64,000 nt of DNA from CAYYTU01 sp964474655 (GCA_964474655.1 CAYYTU010000001.1:116891-180890); one strand, 5' to 3'. Positions 24,036 through 32,912 are shown, numbered from the stretch's first letter. Program-made: numbers and translations. The notes: generated by a model not told the origin, from the letters alone.

Positions 24036-26474
24036 CTACGGCGCATAAAGCGCCTGGTAGATGGCGAGGTGCTCGCGGATGCGCTCCAGGTAGCTGCGGG
24101 TTTCGGTGAAGGAGATTGTCTCGAAGAAGAGGTCCGGATCGCCGTCTGCCTGCTCCAGCCAGCGCTGCGCGTTGGAGGGCCCGCCGTTGTAGCCCGCCAG
24201 CGCCGCGTCGACTCGACCGTCGAAGCGCTCTACCTGCTTTGCCAGGTAATGCGTTCCGAACCGCACGCTCACGTAGGGGCGGTAGAGATCGGCGGTCTCG
24301 TAGCCCGGCGGCCAGCCCAGATCGGCTGCGATCTCCGCGCCGGTGGCTGGGATCACCTGCATCAACCCTTGTGCGCTGGCGATGGACGTGGCGGTCCCTC
24401 CGAAGAGGCTCTCCTGCCGGATCAGCGCGAAGACGAGCAGCGGGTCGAGGTCGTTACGGCGTGCGTTCTCCACGACGAGCTCCTCGTAGTACGTGGGATA
24501 CGTCAGCTGAACGAGGAAGTCCGGCGCGTCGAGTGTGGTCGTGGCCGGCGACATACTCAGCAGACGCGCGGCGCATAAGATCGACGAGCGGTAGAGCCCG
24601 GCGTCGCGAGAGGCCAGCGCCAGCTGATACTGACTCAGGGCGTCGGAGCGCGTGTCCTGGCGGAGATTTTCCATCTCCCACCTGGCTTCCTGGAAACGCT
24701 CCAGGCGCCACAGCTCCTCGCCGCGCTGGAGACGCGCATCGGTGGCCAGTGCGCGGGACGGTTCGCTCAAATCCGCATCGGTTTCCAGCTCCAGCCACTC
24801 GGTCAGCCACGCTTCCGCCTCGGCCTGTCGGTCTTCTTGATGGGGCCGCTGCGAAGGGGTATACGCCGTGCGCGAGAAAATCGGCGCCTCCGGGTCGGCG
24901 GCTAGCTCCGTTGCCCGCAGGCCGTAGTAATCGAGCGGCACGGCGGCGCTGGCCTCCTCGAAGGCGGACTGAGCGGCCTCGTCGTCGTCTTGCTGACGCC
25001 GCAGCTTGCCCAACCAGAGCAAGGCAGCAGGTCGGTGGGAGGAATCGGGGTAGAGCTGGGCCAGGGTGTCCCACGCCACGGCTGCATCGACCAGCGCGTC
25101 CGCCCGGTAGAATCGTAATCCGCTCCGATAGAGTGCCTGGGGGCCATAATCGCTCTCTGGATAGGCGATCTGAACATCCATATAGGCCTCGCCGGCGGCC
25201 TCGGCCTCGTCCGTTTGCTCCACCAGCCGGGCTGCCTCCCAGAGCGCCCGCGGCGCAAGTGGATGATCGGGAGCGCGGTCGACGAACTCGCGGTAGGTCG
25301 CGAGCGCCGCCTCCGTGTCGTCTTGCCCGCGGTACACCTCGGCCTTCTTCAGCCAGGCATCGCCCCAATAATCGTCGTCGGGATGCGTCTCAATCAGGAG
25401 ATCGAACTCATTCAGCGCCAGCTCGGGGCTGCCGGCCTCCATAAACGAGAGCCCTGCGTACCAGTGGGCCTCGCCGGAATGGGTGTCTGGATAGTTATTG
25501 ATGTGCTGATAGAGTGCCTGAACAGCTGCGCCGTAAGCTCCGCCGTAATAATTGGTGATACCTCGCACCAAATCATCCATCGCTACTCCGGCCTCGACCA
25601 GCTTCTTGAGCGAGCGATAAGGATAATAGTCTCCCTGGGAGGGTGGGTCCCGGTAGTACGTTTCGACCACAGTTCGGTGGCGTTCGTAGCCCGCTTCGAT
25701 CTGGACGGCCTGGAGGAGCGTCTCGGCAGCTTGATACTCGATGCGGGCGCGGTAGACGGGGATACGGGCCACATTCAGGATGGCGTCATACTGATCCACG
25801 GCGGCCTCATAATTCCCCAGCGCGATCTGGGCCTCGGCGATCTTCTCTCGCGTGCCGACCTCGAACGAGGCGTCCGGCGCCTCGGCGACGGCGCGCGTGT
25901 AGGCCTCAATCGCTGCCGTGTAGGCCTCGCCGGCCAGCAGCGCTTCCCCCTGGGATTGATAGACGTAAGGCGTGATGACCGTGCCAGCCGAGAGATAAGT
26001 GCTGTAGCTTTGCGTGGCCGAGAGCGGTTCACCGGCGCTGACGAGCACGTCGGCCAGCAGAAAGTGGGCATCGGGTGCGGCCTCGTGCTCGGCGTGCGCG
26101 GCGAGGAAATCCTGGAAGGTTTCGATGGCTTCATCGTAGTTGCCCTCGCGCATATAGGCCCGTCCCAGGCCGATCTGCGATCGGGTGGCTTGCGCTTCAT
26201 CCAGGGCCAGCGGCAGCTCGAGCAGCTGGTGGTACGTCTGGACGGCGCTTCCGTAATCGCCCACGTGCATCGCTTGAGCCGCTTCGGCGAGGAGCTCGTC
26301 GGGATCGGGTGTGGGTGTGGGTGTGGGTGTGGGGGTAGAGGTGGGGGTAGAGGTGGAGGTTGGGGTGGCACTGGCTAAAATCTGCGGCGCTTCCAGCTCA
26401 CGGGGGAGCCCGCAGGCCAGTGCGGCCAGGAGAAGCGCACTCAGGCTCAGAGCAAGCGGTAATAATCGACGCAT
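24036..26474 (-). CDS. Soluble lytic murein transglycosylase-like lipoprotein with TPR repeats
   Basis: An 812-residue protein. A lipoprotein-like signal (LLPLALSLSALLLAALAC, Cys21) is followed by a Thr-Pro repeat linker (about residues 37-56, from a GT-rich repetitive stretch at 26309-26370). A long superhelical TPR region resembling Slt70 comes next. The C-terminal SLT domain starts near residue 675 with DPLLVFALIRQES, which contains the catalytic glutamate, then AQGLMQVIP and a late ALAGYNGGPSNAQRW. It cleaves peptidoglycan with formation of anhydro-muramyl ends. The lipobox (A-L-A-C) is not canonical, so lipidation is probable rather than certain. Confidence 0.9.
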   Translation of the reverse strand: MRRLLPLALSLSALLLAALACGLPRELEAPQILASATPTSTSTPTSTPTPTPTPTPDPDELLAEAAQAMHVGDYGSAVQTYHQLLELPLALDEAQATRSQIGLGRAYMREGNYDEAIETFQDFLAAHAEHEAAPDAHFLLADVLVSAGEPLSATQSYSTYLSAGTVITPYVYQSQGEALLAGEAYTAAIEAYTRAVAEAPDASFEVGTREKIAEAQIALGNYEAAVDQYDAILNVARIPVYRARIEYQAAETLLQAVQIEAGYERHRTVVETYYRDPPSQGDYYPYRSLKKLVEAGVAMDDLVRGITNYYGGAYGAAVQALYQHINNYPDTHSGEAHWYAGLSFMEAGSPELALNEFDLLIETHPDDDYWGDAWLKKAEVYRGQDDTEAALATYREFVDRAPDHPLAPRALWEAARLVEQTDEAEAAGEAYMDVQIAYPESDYGPQALYRSGLRFYRADALVDAAVAWDTLAQLYPDSSHRPAALLWLGKLRRQQDDDEAAQSAFEEASAAVPLDYYGLRATELAADPEAPIFSRTAYTPSQRPHQEDRQAEAEAWLTEWLELETDADLSEPSRALATDARLQRGEELWRLERFQEARWEMENLRQDTRSDALSQYQLALASRDAGLYRSSILCAARLLSMSPATTTLDAPDFLVQLTYPTYYEELVVENARRNDLDPLLVFALIRQESLFGGTATSIASAQGLMQVIPATGAEIAADLGWPPGYETADLYRPYVSVRFGTHYLAKQVERFDGRVDAALAGYNGGPSNAQRWLEQADGDPDLFFETISFTETRSYLERIREHLAIYQALYAP

Positions 26475-26541
26475 AGTGTGCTTATTATCGCCGAGTGGGA
26501 GGATTTGTCAATCTGACCACTCGGGGGGGCGAAGGAATAGG

Positions 26542-26569
26542 TTGACAAGCGCTTTGGTTGACGTACAAT
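26542..26569 (+). promoter_or_regulatory. Sigma-70-type promoter of the ThiF-like gene
   Basis: TTGACA (26542-26547) and TACAAT (26564-26569) are spaced by 16 bases. Transcription would start near 26577, and GGAGAAGGGA (26585-26594) is the ribosome binding site for the ATG at 26603. The transcript probably runs through the coupled genes to the terminator at 29521. Confidence 0.7.
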
Positions 26570-26602
26570 CGAGACAGGTTATTTGGAGAAGGGATCTATT
26601 CT

Positions 26603-27451
26603 ATGACAGATCGTCGAGTATTGCGAAGTCGTATTGAAAGCGCGGCGGAGGTGGTGGACGAGGCGCGCGTGGTCCATCTGGCGCAGGTTCGCGACTGGGC
26701 GGCCGAGTTTGACTGCTCAGTGCGCGCGGTGGAGCTGGTCGCGCTTGATGTGGGGGTCATCCCAGAGCGTTACTTGCGGAATATCGGCACGATCGGCATG
26801 GAAGGGCAGACGCAGTTATTGCGGTCGACCGTGGCCGTGGTGGGCCTGGGGGGATTGGGCGGATTCGTCACGGAGGCGCTGGCGCGGATGGGGGTGGGGA
26901 ATTTGATCTTGATCGACGGCGACGTCTTTGAGGAGCATAACCTCAACCGCCAGCTGCTGAGCGCCGAGGATCATCTGGGCGCTCACAAAGCAGCGATCGC
27001 GGCGCAGCGCGTCGTTGCCGTCAATGGCGCGGTGGAGCCGGTGGCTCACGCCGTCGAACTCACCCGCGAGAATCTCCCCCATCTGCTGGAGGGCGCCGAC
27101 GTGGTCGTCGATGCGCTCGACAGCTTGCCCACGCGCTTGATGTTGCAGGATGGTGCGCAGAAGCTCGGTATCCCGATGGTGCACGGCAGTATCGCGGGCT
27201 TCCTGGGCCAAGTGATGACCGTCTTCCCCGCTGATCCCGGCCTTCACGCGCTCTACGGCGCGGGCGACGATTTGCCGGCTCAGGGCTTGGAGGCTCAGCT
27301 CGGCACGCCGGCGGCGACGCCGATGGCGGTGGCGGCCTGGGAGGCCCAGGAGGTAGTCAAGATCTTGACGGATCAAGGCGATCCGCTTCGTCATCGGCTG
27401 TTGGTGATGGGGATGGAAACGGGCAGCGTTGAGCTGCTGCAATTGAGCTGA
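26603..27451 (+). CDS. ThiF/HesA/MoeB-family adenylyltransferase
   Basis: A 282-residue E1-like protein. The ATP-binding loop is VVGLGGLGGFVTEAL (about residues 73-87), then LIDGDVFEEHNLNRQLL. HGSIAGFLGQVMTVFP is typical of the HesA branch. The first 65 residues are an extra helical region. The zinc-binding CxxC pairs of ThiF/MoeB and any cysteine in the E1 domain are absent; the only cysteine is at about residue 36, in the N-terminal region. It may therefore adenylate a sulfur-carrier-like peptide without forming a thioester. No ThiS/MoaD partner is in the window. Function within the family is not determined. Confidence 0.8.
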   Translation: MTDRRVLRSRIESAAEVVDEARVVHLAQVRDWAAEFDCSVRAVELVALDVGVIPERYLRNIGTIGMEGQTQLLRSTVAVVGLGGLGGFVTEALARMGVGNLILIDGDVFEEHNLNRQLLSAEDHLGAHKAAIAAQRVVAVNGAVEPVAHAVELTRENLPHLLEGADVVVDALDSLPTRLMLQDGAQKLGIPMVHGSIAGFLGQVMTVFPADPGLHALYGAGDDLPAQGLEAQLGTPAATPMAVAAWEAQEVVKILTDQGDPLRHRLLVMGMETGSVELLQLS

Positions 27452-27481
27452 TCACGTTATCTACGCAGAAAGGATGTTCCA

Positions 27482-28075
27482 ATGGATAAGCTACGTTTGT
27501 TTGTCGCGATTCCACTGCCTGAGGTCCTGTTGGACCGGCTGGCCGATCTTCAGCATCGCTTGAAGGGCAAGGTCCCGCACAAGAGCGTGCGTTGGGTCCG
27601 GCCTTCAGGTATCCATCTGACGCTCAAGTTCTTGGGCGATACGCCGAAGGATAAGGTGCCGACGATCAGCGAGGCGCTGACGGTGGTGGCGCGGAACGCG
27701 CCGCCTTGCGATCTCTCCGCCGAAGGACTGAGCTGCTTTCCCCATCCGGGCCGCCCTCGCGTGTTGTGGGTCGGCGTGGAGGAGCCGACAGGGCGGCTGA
27801 AGGCGCTGCAAGAGGCCGTCGAGGAGGCGATGACGGGGCTGGGGTACAAGCCGGAGCGGCACAGCTTCACGCCGCACCTGACGTTGGGGCGCGTGCGACG
27901 CGGCACCTCTCGGCAGGACGAGGCGCAGATTGGCGAGCTGGTCACCGGTATGACGGTGGAGCCGCTGGCCGCGTTCGAGGCTGATCGGTTCGAGCTGATC
28001 CAGAGCGTACTCAAGCCCAGCGGCGCTGAGTACACCACGCTAGAGACGTTTTTGCTGCAAGAGGGAGGATTCTGA
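27482..28075 (+). CDS. thpR: RNA 2',3'-cyclic phosphodiesterase
   Basis: A 197-residue member of the 2H phosphoesterase superfamily. The two catalytic HxTx motifs are HLTL in GIHLTLKFLGD (about residue 43) and HLTL in FTPHLTLGRVR (about residue 131). It opens 2',3'-cyclic phosphates of RNA; the older name is 2'-5' RNA ligase (LigT). The stop overlaps the next start by one base (TGATG), so it heads a chain of translationally coupled genes. Confidence 0.92.
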   Translation: MDKLRLFVAIPLPEVLLDRLADLQHRLKGKVPHKSVRWVRPSGIHLTLKFLGDTPKDKVPTISEALTVVARNAPPCDLSAEGLSCFPHPGRPRVLWVGVEEPTGRLKALQEAVEEAMTGLGYKPERHSFTPHLTLGRVRRGTSRQDEAQIGELVTGMTVEPLAAFEADRFELIQSVLKPSGAEYTTLETFLLQEGGF

Positions 28076-28524
28076 TGAGCGGGCAGAAGACGTTGGAGGA
28101 GCTGCGCCGTCTGCGGCACAAGAAGCGGAAGGTCACGTTTACCCTGGACGAGCGCGGCACGACGGTTGAGCGGGAGATACTCGCCATCGACGCGGTTCCC
28201 GGTTGGGGGAAGGCTGATGTGCCTGAAGGTCACAGTAAGGAGGATATGCTGGCCCGCAGCCTGGACATCGCGCTGGGATTGCTTTATCACGAGCGGGCGA
28301 TGACGATGGCCGATTTGGCCAACCGGGTGGTCGAAGTGTGGAAGGTGCAGGCCAATTACACTTACGGCGAATTCGCAGAGGCGGCCCGGCATGATCCACG
28401 GTTTCAGATGCCGAACGCCGGTATCATCGCGCTTGCCGACGAGCCGGACCCCTTGGGTGTGTTGGCGGACCGTATCGAGCGAAACTATGCGCGTCGGGAG
28501 TCGAGGCGCCGATGGGACGATTGA
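28075..28524 (+). CDS. Conserved-looking protein of unknown function
   Basis: A 149-residue basic, soluble protein with no motif that I recognise. It begins with a charged helix rich in Arg and Lys (LRRLRHKKRKVTF), followed by a possible beta strand pair and a mostly helical C-terminal half ending RRESRRRWDD. No signal peptide, membrane span, cysteines or metal-binding pattern are present. It overlaps thpR by one base and the LOG-family gene by thirteen, so it is very likely translated with them. The basic ends and the neighbouring RNA enzyme make nucleic-acid binding conceivable, but that is a guess. Confidence 0.65.
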   Translation: MSGQKTLEELRRLRHKKRKVTFTLDERGTTVEREILAIDAVPGWGKADVPEGHSKEDMLARSLDIALGLLYHERAMTMADLANRVVEVWKVQANYTYGEFAEAARHDPRFQMPNAGIIALADEPDPLGVLADRIERNYARRESRRRWDD

Positions 28525-29027
28525 ACGCTGTGCGGGTTTCTGACGCTGTTTCGATCATTGGCGTCATCGGGGGTTCATCGCCGACGGCGGCCGAGAGCGA
28601 CGCGGCCGAGGAGGTGGGTCGCGCGTTGGCCGAAGCGGGCGCGGTGCTCATTTGCGGCGGGCGCGGCGGGGTGATGGAGGCTGCTTGTCGCGGCGCCAAG
28701 TCGGCCGACGGCTTGACCATCGGGGTGCTCCCAGGTCGGGATCGCCGCCAGGCGAATCCCTTTGTCGATATTCCGATTGTCACCGGCATCGGCGAGGCCC
28801 GTAACGTCATCATCACGCGTACGGCCCGGGCCGTGATCGCCGTCGGCGGGAGCTACGGCACGCTGAGCGAGATTGCCTTCGCCCTTGGCTTCGGCACGCC
28901 GGTGGTGGGGCTGATGACGTGGACGATGGAGCGGCACGGCCACCCATCGGTGCCTATCGCCTATGTCGATACGCCGGAAGAGGCTGTCGCGCGGGCGCTC
29001 GCGCTCTCCGAGGATGAGCGCCGATGA
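28512..29027 (+). CDS. LOG/SLOG-family protein (TIGR00725 type)
   Basis: A 171-residue Rossmann-like protein with the SLOG signatures IGVIGGSSP, CGGRGGVMEAACRGA and VGGSYGTLSEIAFAL. The last takes the place of the PGGxGTxxE motif of cytokinin-activating LOG enzymes; the first glycine pair and glutamate are kept, proline is not. It may bind a nucleotide or nucleoside monophosphate. A lysine-decarboxylase label, often given to such proteins, is not supported. It overlaps its neighbours on both sides. Confidence 0.8.
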   Translation: MGRLNAVRVSDAVSIIGVIGGSSPTAAESDAAEEVGRALAEAGAVLICGGRGGVMEAACRGAKSADGLTIGVLPGRDRRQANPFVDIPIVTGIGEARNVIITRTARAVIAVGGSYGTLSEIAFALGFGTPVVGLMTWTMERHGHPSVPIAYVDTPEEAVARALALSEDERR

Positions 29028-29488
29028 GGGAAGCCGTTCTCAGCGCGAGGACGTCGGTCGCTGTCACGATGGCGCAAGCCCGTCAGTGGTTCCTCTCGCT
29101 CAAAGAACACCCGGAGCGATACCAGTTTGCCACTCACGAGGGATTTGAGTTTGTGCAGGGCGACTTCGGCGCGGTGGGGGCGCGCTTCAAGACGCGGGAG
29201 AGGTTTTTCCTCTTGCAGCTGGATCTGCTCTTCGAGTTGACGGCGGTGCGTGATCAGGCGTTCCGCTTCCGCGTGCTCAAGCCGGGCGGCGGGCGCATCT
29301 GGGGCGAATTTCGGTTGCAGGCGGTGGACAACGACGAGAGGACGCTACTCTCGCTCGACATTGGATCGGAGACCCGTCTGGGGCGTGCGGTGTTGAGATT
29401 TTGCCCTGTTGCAGCGGCTGTTCGGAGACAAATCGCCGGAGAGGTGGAGCACATTCAATCTTCGATGGAGGCGACATACGGCGAGTAA
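29024..29488 (+). CDS. SRPBCC-like protein, function unknown
   Basis: A 154-residue soluble protein. The pattern of an N-terminal helix-strand unit with alternating beta strands (FEFVQGDFGAVGARFKTRERF, FLLQLDLLFELTAV, AFRFRVL, GRIWGEFRLQAVDN, RTLLSLDIGS) and a long C-terminal helix resembles the START/polyketide-cyclase (SRPBCC) fold, which binds lipids or other hydrophobic ligands. The resemblance is by eye only. Its ATG overlaps the preceding stop (ATGA). A terminator follows 32 bases after its stop. Confidence 0.6.
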   Translation: MREAVLSARTSVAVTMAQARQWFLSLKEHPERYQFATHEGFEFVQGDFGAVGARFKTRERFFLLQLDLLFELTAVRDQAFRFRVLKPGGGRIWGEFRLQAVDNDERTLLSLDIGSETRLGRAVLRFCPVAAAVRRQIAGEVEHIQSSMEATYGE

Positions 29489-29520
29489 TCGCTGTTTTTT
29501 TCAAGCGTGTTGAAACCATA

Positions 29521-29558
29521 ACCCTCCCGCGGATCTAAATCCCACGGGAGGGTTTGTT
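29521..29558. terminator. Rho-independent terminator between convergent genes
   Basis: ACCCTCCCG (29521-29529) pairs perfectly with CGGGAGGGT (29545-29553) and is followed by TTGTTT. It ends the thpR-to-SRPBCC transcript and may also serve the converging sulfatase-like gene. Confidence 0.85.
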
Positions 29559-29585
29559 TATCTACCAAGCTGTTATTGGGTCTAC

Positions 29586-31181
29586 CTATTCGATGTACCC
29601 TAACGCGCGCAGTCGTTTGGCTATCTCCTCGTCGTCCAGGCTGAGTTTGCGAGCTTCCTCCCAGTTGGCCGGTCGACGGGTTTTAGCCTCTTCTACGAAA
29701 GACGAGAGAGCAGTCTGGAGCTGGGCCGCTTTGTTGGGATGTTCTGTGATCAGATTGCGGGTCTCTTGGGGATCGTCGATCACGTTGAACAGCTCATCCG
29801 GTTGGTCGTCCACCGTGATCAGCTTGTGGCGCCCTTGATAGGCCGCCCGTCGCATCGAACGGCAGCGGAACCGCTCAATGGCCTGGGGGGTCTCGTTCTC
29901 CATCAGGGCCAGCAGCGTGTCTGGCGTATAGGCCTCGGCGAAGATGGTCTCCTCCACCTCCGGTCCGCCATTGGTGGAGCGGGCCAGGCTCAGCCCCTCG
30001 ATGTCGATGGGCGCGCTGTTGCCGTCACCGTTGCTCTCCAGCGTGATGCCGGCTGCCTCCAGTGCCGAATGAAAGATCCGTCGGGTGGAGACGGGCGATG
30101 ACACGCGCCGCCCGCTTGGATACTGCCGCGGGTAGCGCACGATCAGCGGCGCATGCACCAGGTCGTCGTAGGCCACCAGCGAATGCCCCACGAAGTTGTG
30201 ATTGTTGAGCCCTTCTCCGTGATCCGATGTGATGATGACCAGCGTCTTATCGCGCACAGCCAGCTTGTTCAGATCTTTGAGCAGGCGACGGAGCAGACGA
30301 TCCTGATAGGCTACCTCGGCGTCGTATAGATCGTTGAGCGTGCGGTCGGCTACTTCATCGAGCGGCTCAGTCAGAGGGATCATCCAGCGATAATGCTCCA
30401 TATTATAGTTATCCATAAAATTTCGCGCCTCGTGATCATCCTGGTAGTAGGGCGCGAATTTTTTGATGAAGCGCGCGGACGGGCGGTAGGGAAGGTGAGT
30501 CTCCATCAGGTTGACGAAAGTGAAGATGGGTTGTTCCGGCTCTTCTTCCTGGTGGTTGCGCAGATACTCGACCACGTCCCGGAGCGAGCGCTTTGTGTTC
30601 CCTTTGAAGTTGATGCTATCCTGCCAGAGGGGTACGATGAGCGGATGCATAGCGATCCGCAGCCAGAGGTTATTGTTGGCGAACTGGTTCTGGAGTGGGG
30701 CGGTGATACGCTGCATCAGCCGGGTGTAGATATCCTTGATGCGTTTCAGCAGCTGGGGCCTGGCTTTGTTCAGTTCTGGGTAGTTGGGCACGGCCCCGCC
30801 GTAATTGTAAAACTCCTCGAATCCCCGATCCAGATCGTTATCGACCACCCCCAGCAGAGGGTTGTTGCAGAACCCCACGGTTTTATAACCATCCTGATGG
30901 AGCAGCTCGGCCAGAGTTTTCGTATCCTCTCCCAGCGTGTCGTAAATCTGGGTTGCCATATGAGTGGTGGGATATTCTCCGGTGAAGATTGAAGCGTGGG
31001 AGGGGATCGTCCACTGACCGGGCACGATGGCGCGCTCGAAGAGCGTGGCGTCCTCGGCGAACGCGTCGATGAAGGGCGTGGTCTCTCGTTCGTAACCATA
31101 GCACGACATGCGGTCGGCCCGCAACGTGTCTAGTACGATCAACACGATATTCGGCTGAGTTGATCTCTTCTTTCTGTACAT
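29586..31181 (-). CDS. Sulfatase/alkaline-phosphatase-superfamily hydrolase, threonine variant
   Basis: A 531-residue protein of the sulfatase fold. Metal-binding segments are visible at NIVLIVLDTLRADRMSCYGY (residues 11-30) and VIITSDHGEGLNNH. The residue that becomes formylglycine in true sulfatases (Cys or Ser of C/S-x-P-S-R) is Thr58 here, in WTIPSHASIFTG, and the arginine is His62. It can therefore not be activated as a classical sulfatase. Thr is the nucleophile in related phosphotransferases and nucleotide pyrophosphatases, so a phosphoester or sulfoester activity by direct Thr attack is possible. No signal peptide is evident. It follows an Amt-like gene on the same strand. Confidence 0.85.
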   Translation of the reverse strand: MYRKKRSTQPNIVLIVLDTLRADRMSCYGYERETTPFIDAFAEDATLFERAIVPGQWTIPSHASIFTGEYPTTHMATQIYDTLGEDTKTLAELLHQDGYKTVGFCNNPLLGVVDNDLDRGFEEFYNYGGAVPNYPELNKARPQLLKRIKDIYTRLMQRITAPLQNQFANNNLWLRIAMHPLIVPLWQDSINFKGNTKRSLRDVVEYLRNHQEEEPEQPIFTFVNLMETHLPYRPSARFIKKFAPYYQDDHEARNFMDNYNMEHYRWMIPLTEPLDEVADRTLNDLYDAEVAYQDRLLRRLLKDLNKLAVRDKTLVIITSDHGEGLNNHNFVGHSLVAYDDLVHAPLIVRYPRQYPSGRRVSSPVSTRRIFHSALEAAGITLESNGDGNSAPIDIEGLSLARSTNGGPEVEETIFAEAYTPDTLLALMENETPQAIERFRCRSMRRAAYQGRHKLITVDDQPDELFNVIDDPQETRNLITEHPNKAAQLQTALSSFVEEAKTRRPANWEEARKLSLDDEEIAKRLRALGYIE

Positions 31182-31307
31182 CTTTTGACTGGTACTCCTT
31201 ACTGTTACTTGCGTATGTAGCTATGCTTTGACTGGAGCAAAAGCACCTTCGCTTGCGCGAGCATCTTGCCCGCCAGGTGCAGTGAGAATGTGACTTTTGC
31301 GCTATCT

Positions 31308-32912
31308 CTATTCCTCTTCTGGCATCTCGGAGGAAGGGGGCTCTTCGGTCTCTGGCGTCTTTTCGAGGTCCTTTTCGCGACTCTCTTCAAGGCTTTCTTC
31401 TGGTTTCTCTTTGTTTGGCGTTTGATGGAATACCAGTAAATTCATCTTGAGGAAATCCAACCAGCCCCCTTGAGATACTTCTTTACCGTCTTGCTTAATG
31501 GCTTCGGGGGGCGCTTCGATGGTTTCGTCAGCGTCTGGCCTGGCGCTCTCTGCGGCCCTTTTTCTATTGGCGTCTTTCTCGGTCGTGGCAGTTTCTTCGG
31601 CTTCTCGGAATCGCGGGAACGTGAGTGAGCGGTAAGGCAGGCTCAGCAACAAGAATATGAGCCAGCTGATACCAAAGGCCAGGATGGCGATGGCGCCCAG
31701 GCCGGCCAGCTGGGCGATCAGTTGACCGGGGCCGTCGCCGATGAATCCCGCAGCTGGGACGAAGCCCGTCACGCCCTGCCCGACTACGGTGTGGTACTCT
31801 TGTCCCCCTACGCCGTTCCAGCCCTGCCCCCAACGTCCGTCGGCGAAGAGAGGAACACTCAATAACCCCCAGCTGCCGGCTGTGATGCCCAGAGCCACCG
31901 TGGTCGTGGCGTCCGGCAGGCGCAACACGCGCTCTACCAGATAGACGCCCAACGGCAACAGCAGGCCGGCGACTAGGCCGGTCAGCAGAGCGGCCCACGG
32001 CGGCACGAATGGCGCGGCGGCGGCGATGGCGATGAATCCAGCGACCATTCCTCGTGCAGACATCAGCGCGTCGGCGTGCCCGACGGTGAACCAGCAGTAA
32101 GTCTGCGTGGAAAGGATGGCCCCGGACGCGGCCAGCAGTCCGTTGACGGCAATGCGCGGCAGGTTGAGCTCGGCGCCGACTACGTGGAAAGGGGTGCTCA
32201 GGGCCCAGCCCAACCAGCCCAGGCCAAACAAGAGCGCTCCCAGGTTGGCTAACAAGGGAAAGTGCGCTGGCGGCATCTCTTCTGGCTCATTCGGGGCGTC
32301 AGCTGGCCTGTGCTCTCCTAGTCCGACCAGCGCGCCCAGAGCAGCCACCCCCCCCAGCAAGTAGACGACGCCGGAGCCGGCGTGATCGACGAGGCCGTGG
32401 CCACGTTCCAGGGTGTGGCCCAGGTTCGCCAGCCAACCCCCGCCCCAGACCCAGCAGGCCGCTATTGGAAATGATAGAATCGTCACCACTAGGCCGCCGA
32501 CGACCGTCTGCCAGCCGCGCGCTTGATCGCTCGCGCTCAGCACTACCAGCAGCACCGCCGCGGTGACCAGCGGCAGGTAGGTGATGAAGAGGGCCAAGGC
32601 GGCCGGTGTGGCCGCGTCGCCGGTCAGGAAAAACCCCGCCAGGCCGACCAGCCCCCAGGAGAGCTGGCCTTCACCAGCAAAGAGCCGATCTAGTCCTTCC
32701 AGGCCGGCCTGATCGCTCATCAAGCCAGCCCCGCCTAGATGGAAGGCAAACCCAGCGACGAAATATCCCAATGTGGCGATAGCCAGCGCCAGCGCGCCTA
32801 CCGTCGCTGCTCGTCGTGCACGCTTTGGCTTCATACCGCCCCATGCCAGGAGAAATATCCCCAGGGGAATCAAGTAACCCAACAGGGCAGGTAGCCAAGT
32901 GTCGATTGTCAT
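31308..32912 (-). CDS. Amt-family membrane protein lacking the pore histidines
   Basis: A 534-residue protein with about eleven membrane spans and a long charged C-terminal tail (last 110 residues, rich in Glu and Lys). The Amt family is clear from VDHAGSGVVYLLGG, SARGMVAGFIAI and GSWGLLSVPLFADG...WGQGWNGVG. Both histidines of the ammonium pore are gone: the first, in D-x-A-G-x-x-V-V-H, is Tyr (about residue 184), and the second, in VHGVCGAWG, is Gly or Thr (about 342-344). Conduction of ammonium is therefore doubtful, and a sensory or other transport role is possible. No GlnK gene is adjacent. The ATG at 32912 has an AAAGGA ribosome binding site. Confidence 0.85.
   Translation of the reverse strand: MTIDTWLPALLGYLIPLGIFLLAWGGMKPKRARRAATVGALALAIATLGYFVAGFAFHLGGAGLMSDQAGLEGLDRLFAGEGQLSWGLVGLAGFFLTGDAATPAALALFITYLPLVTAAVLLVVLSASDQARGWQTVVGGLVVTILSFPIAACWVWGGGWLANLGHTLERGHGLVDHAGSGVVYLLGGVAALGALVGLGEHRPADAPNEPEEMPPAHFPLLANLGALLFGLGWLGWALSTPFHVVGAELNLPRIAVNGLLAASGAILSTQTYCWFTVGHADALMSARGMVAGFIAIAAAAPFVPPWAALLTGLVAGLLLPLGVYLVERVLRLPDATTTVALGITAGSWGLLSVPLFADGRWGQGWNGVGGQEYHTVVGQGVTGFVPAAGFIGDGPGQLIAQLAGLGAIAILAFGISWLIFLLLSLPYRSLTFPRFREAEETATTEKDANRKRAAESARPDADETIEAPPEAIKQDGKEVSQGGWLDFLKMNLLVFHQTPNKEKPEESLEESREKDLEKTPETEEPPSSEMPEEE

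Noticed and set aside
26309..26370. Possible microsatellite or CRISPR-like repeat of GTGGGT/GAGGTG words
   Set aside because: It is the coding sequence of the Thr-Pro linker of the lytic transglycosylase, in frame; there are no spacers.
29586..31181. Annotation as a classical arylsulfatase
   Set aside because: The formylglycine Cys/Ser is Thr and the Arg is His, so the classical mechanism is not supported.
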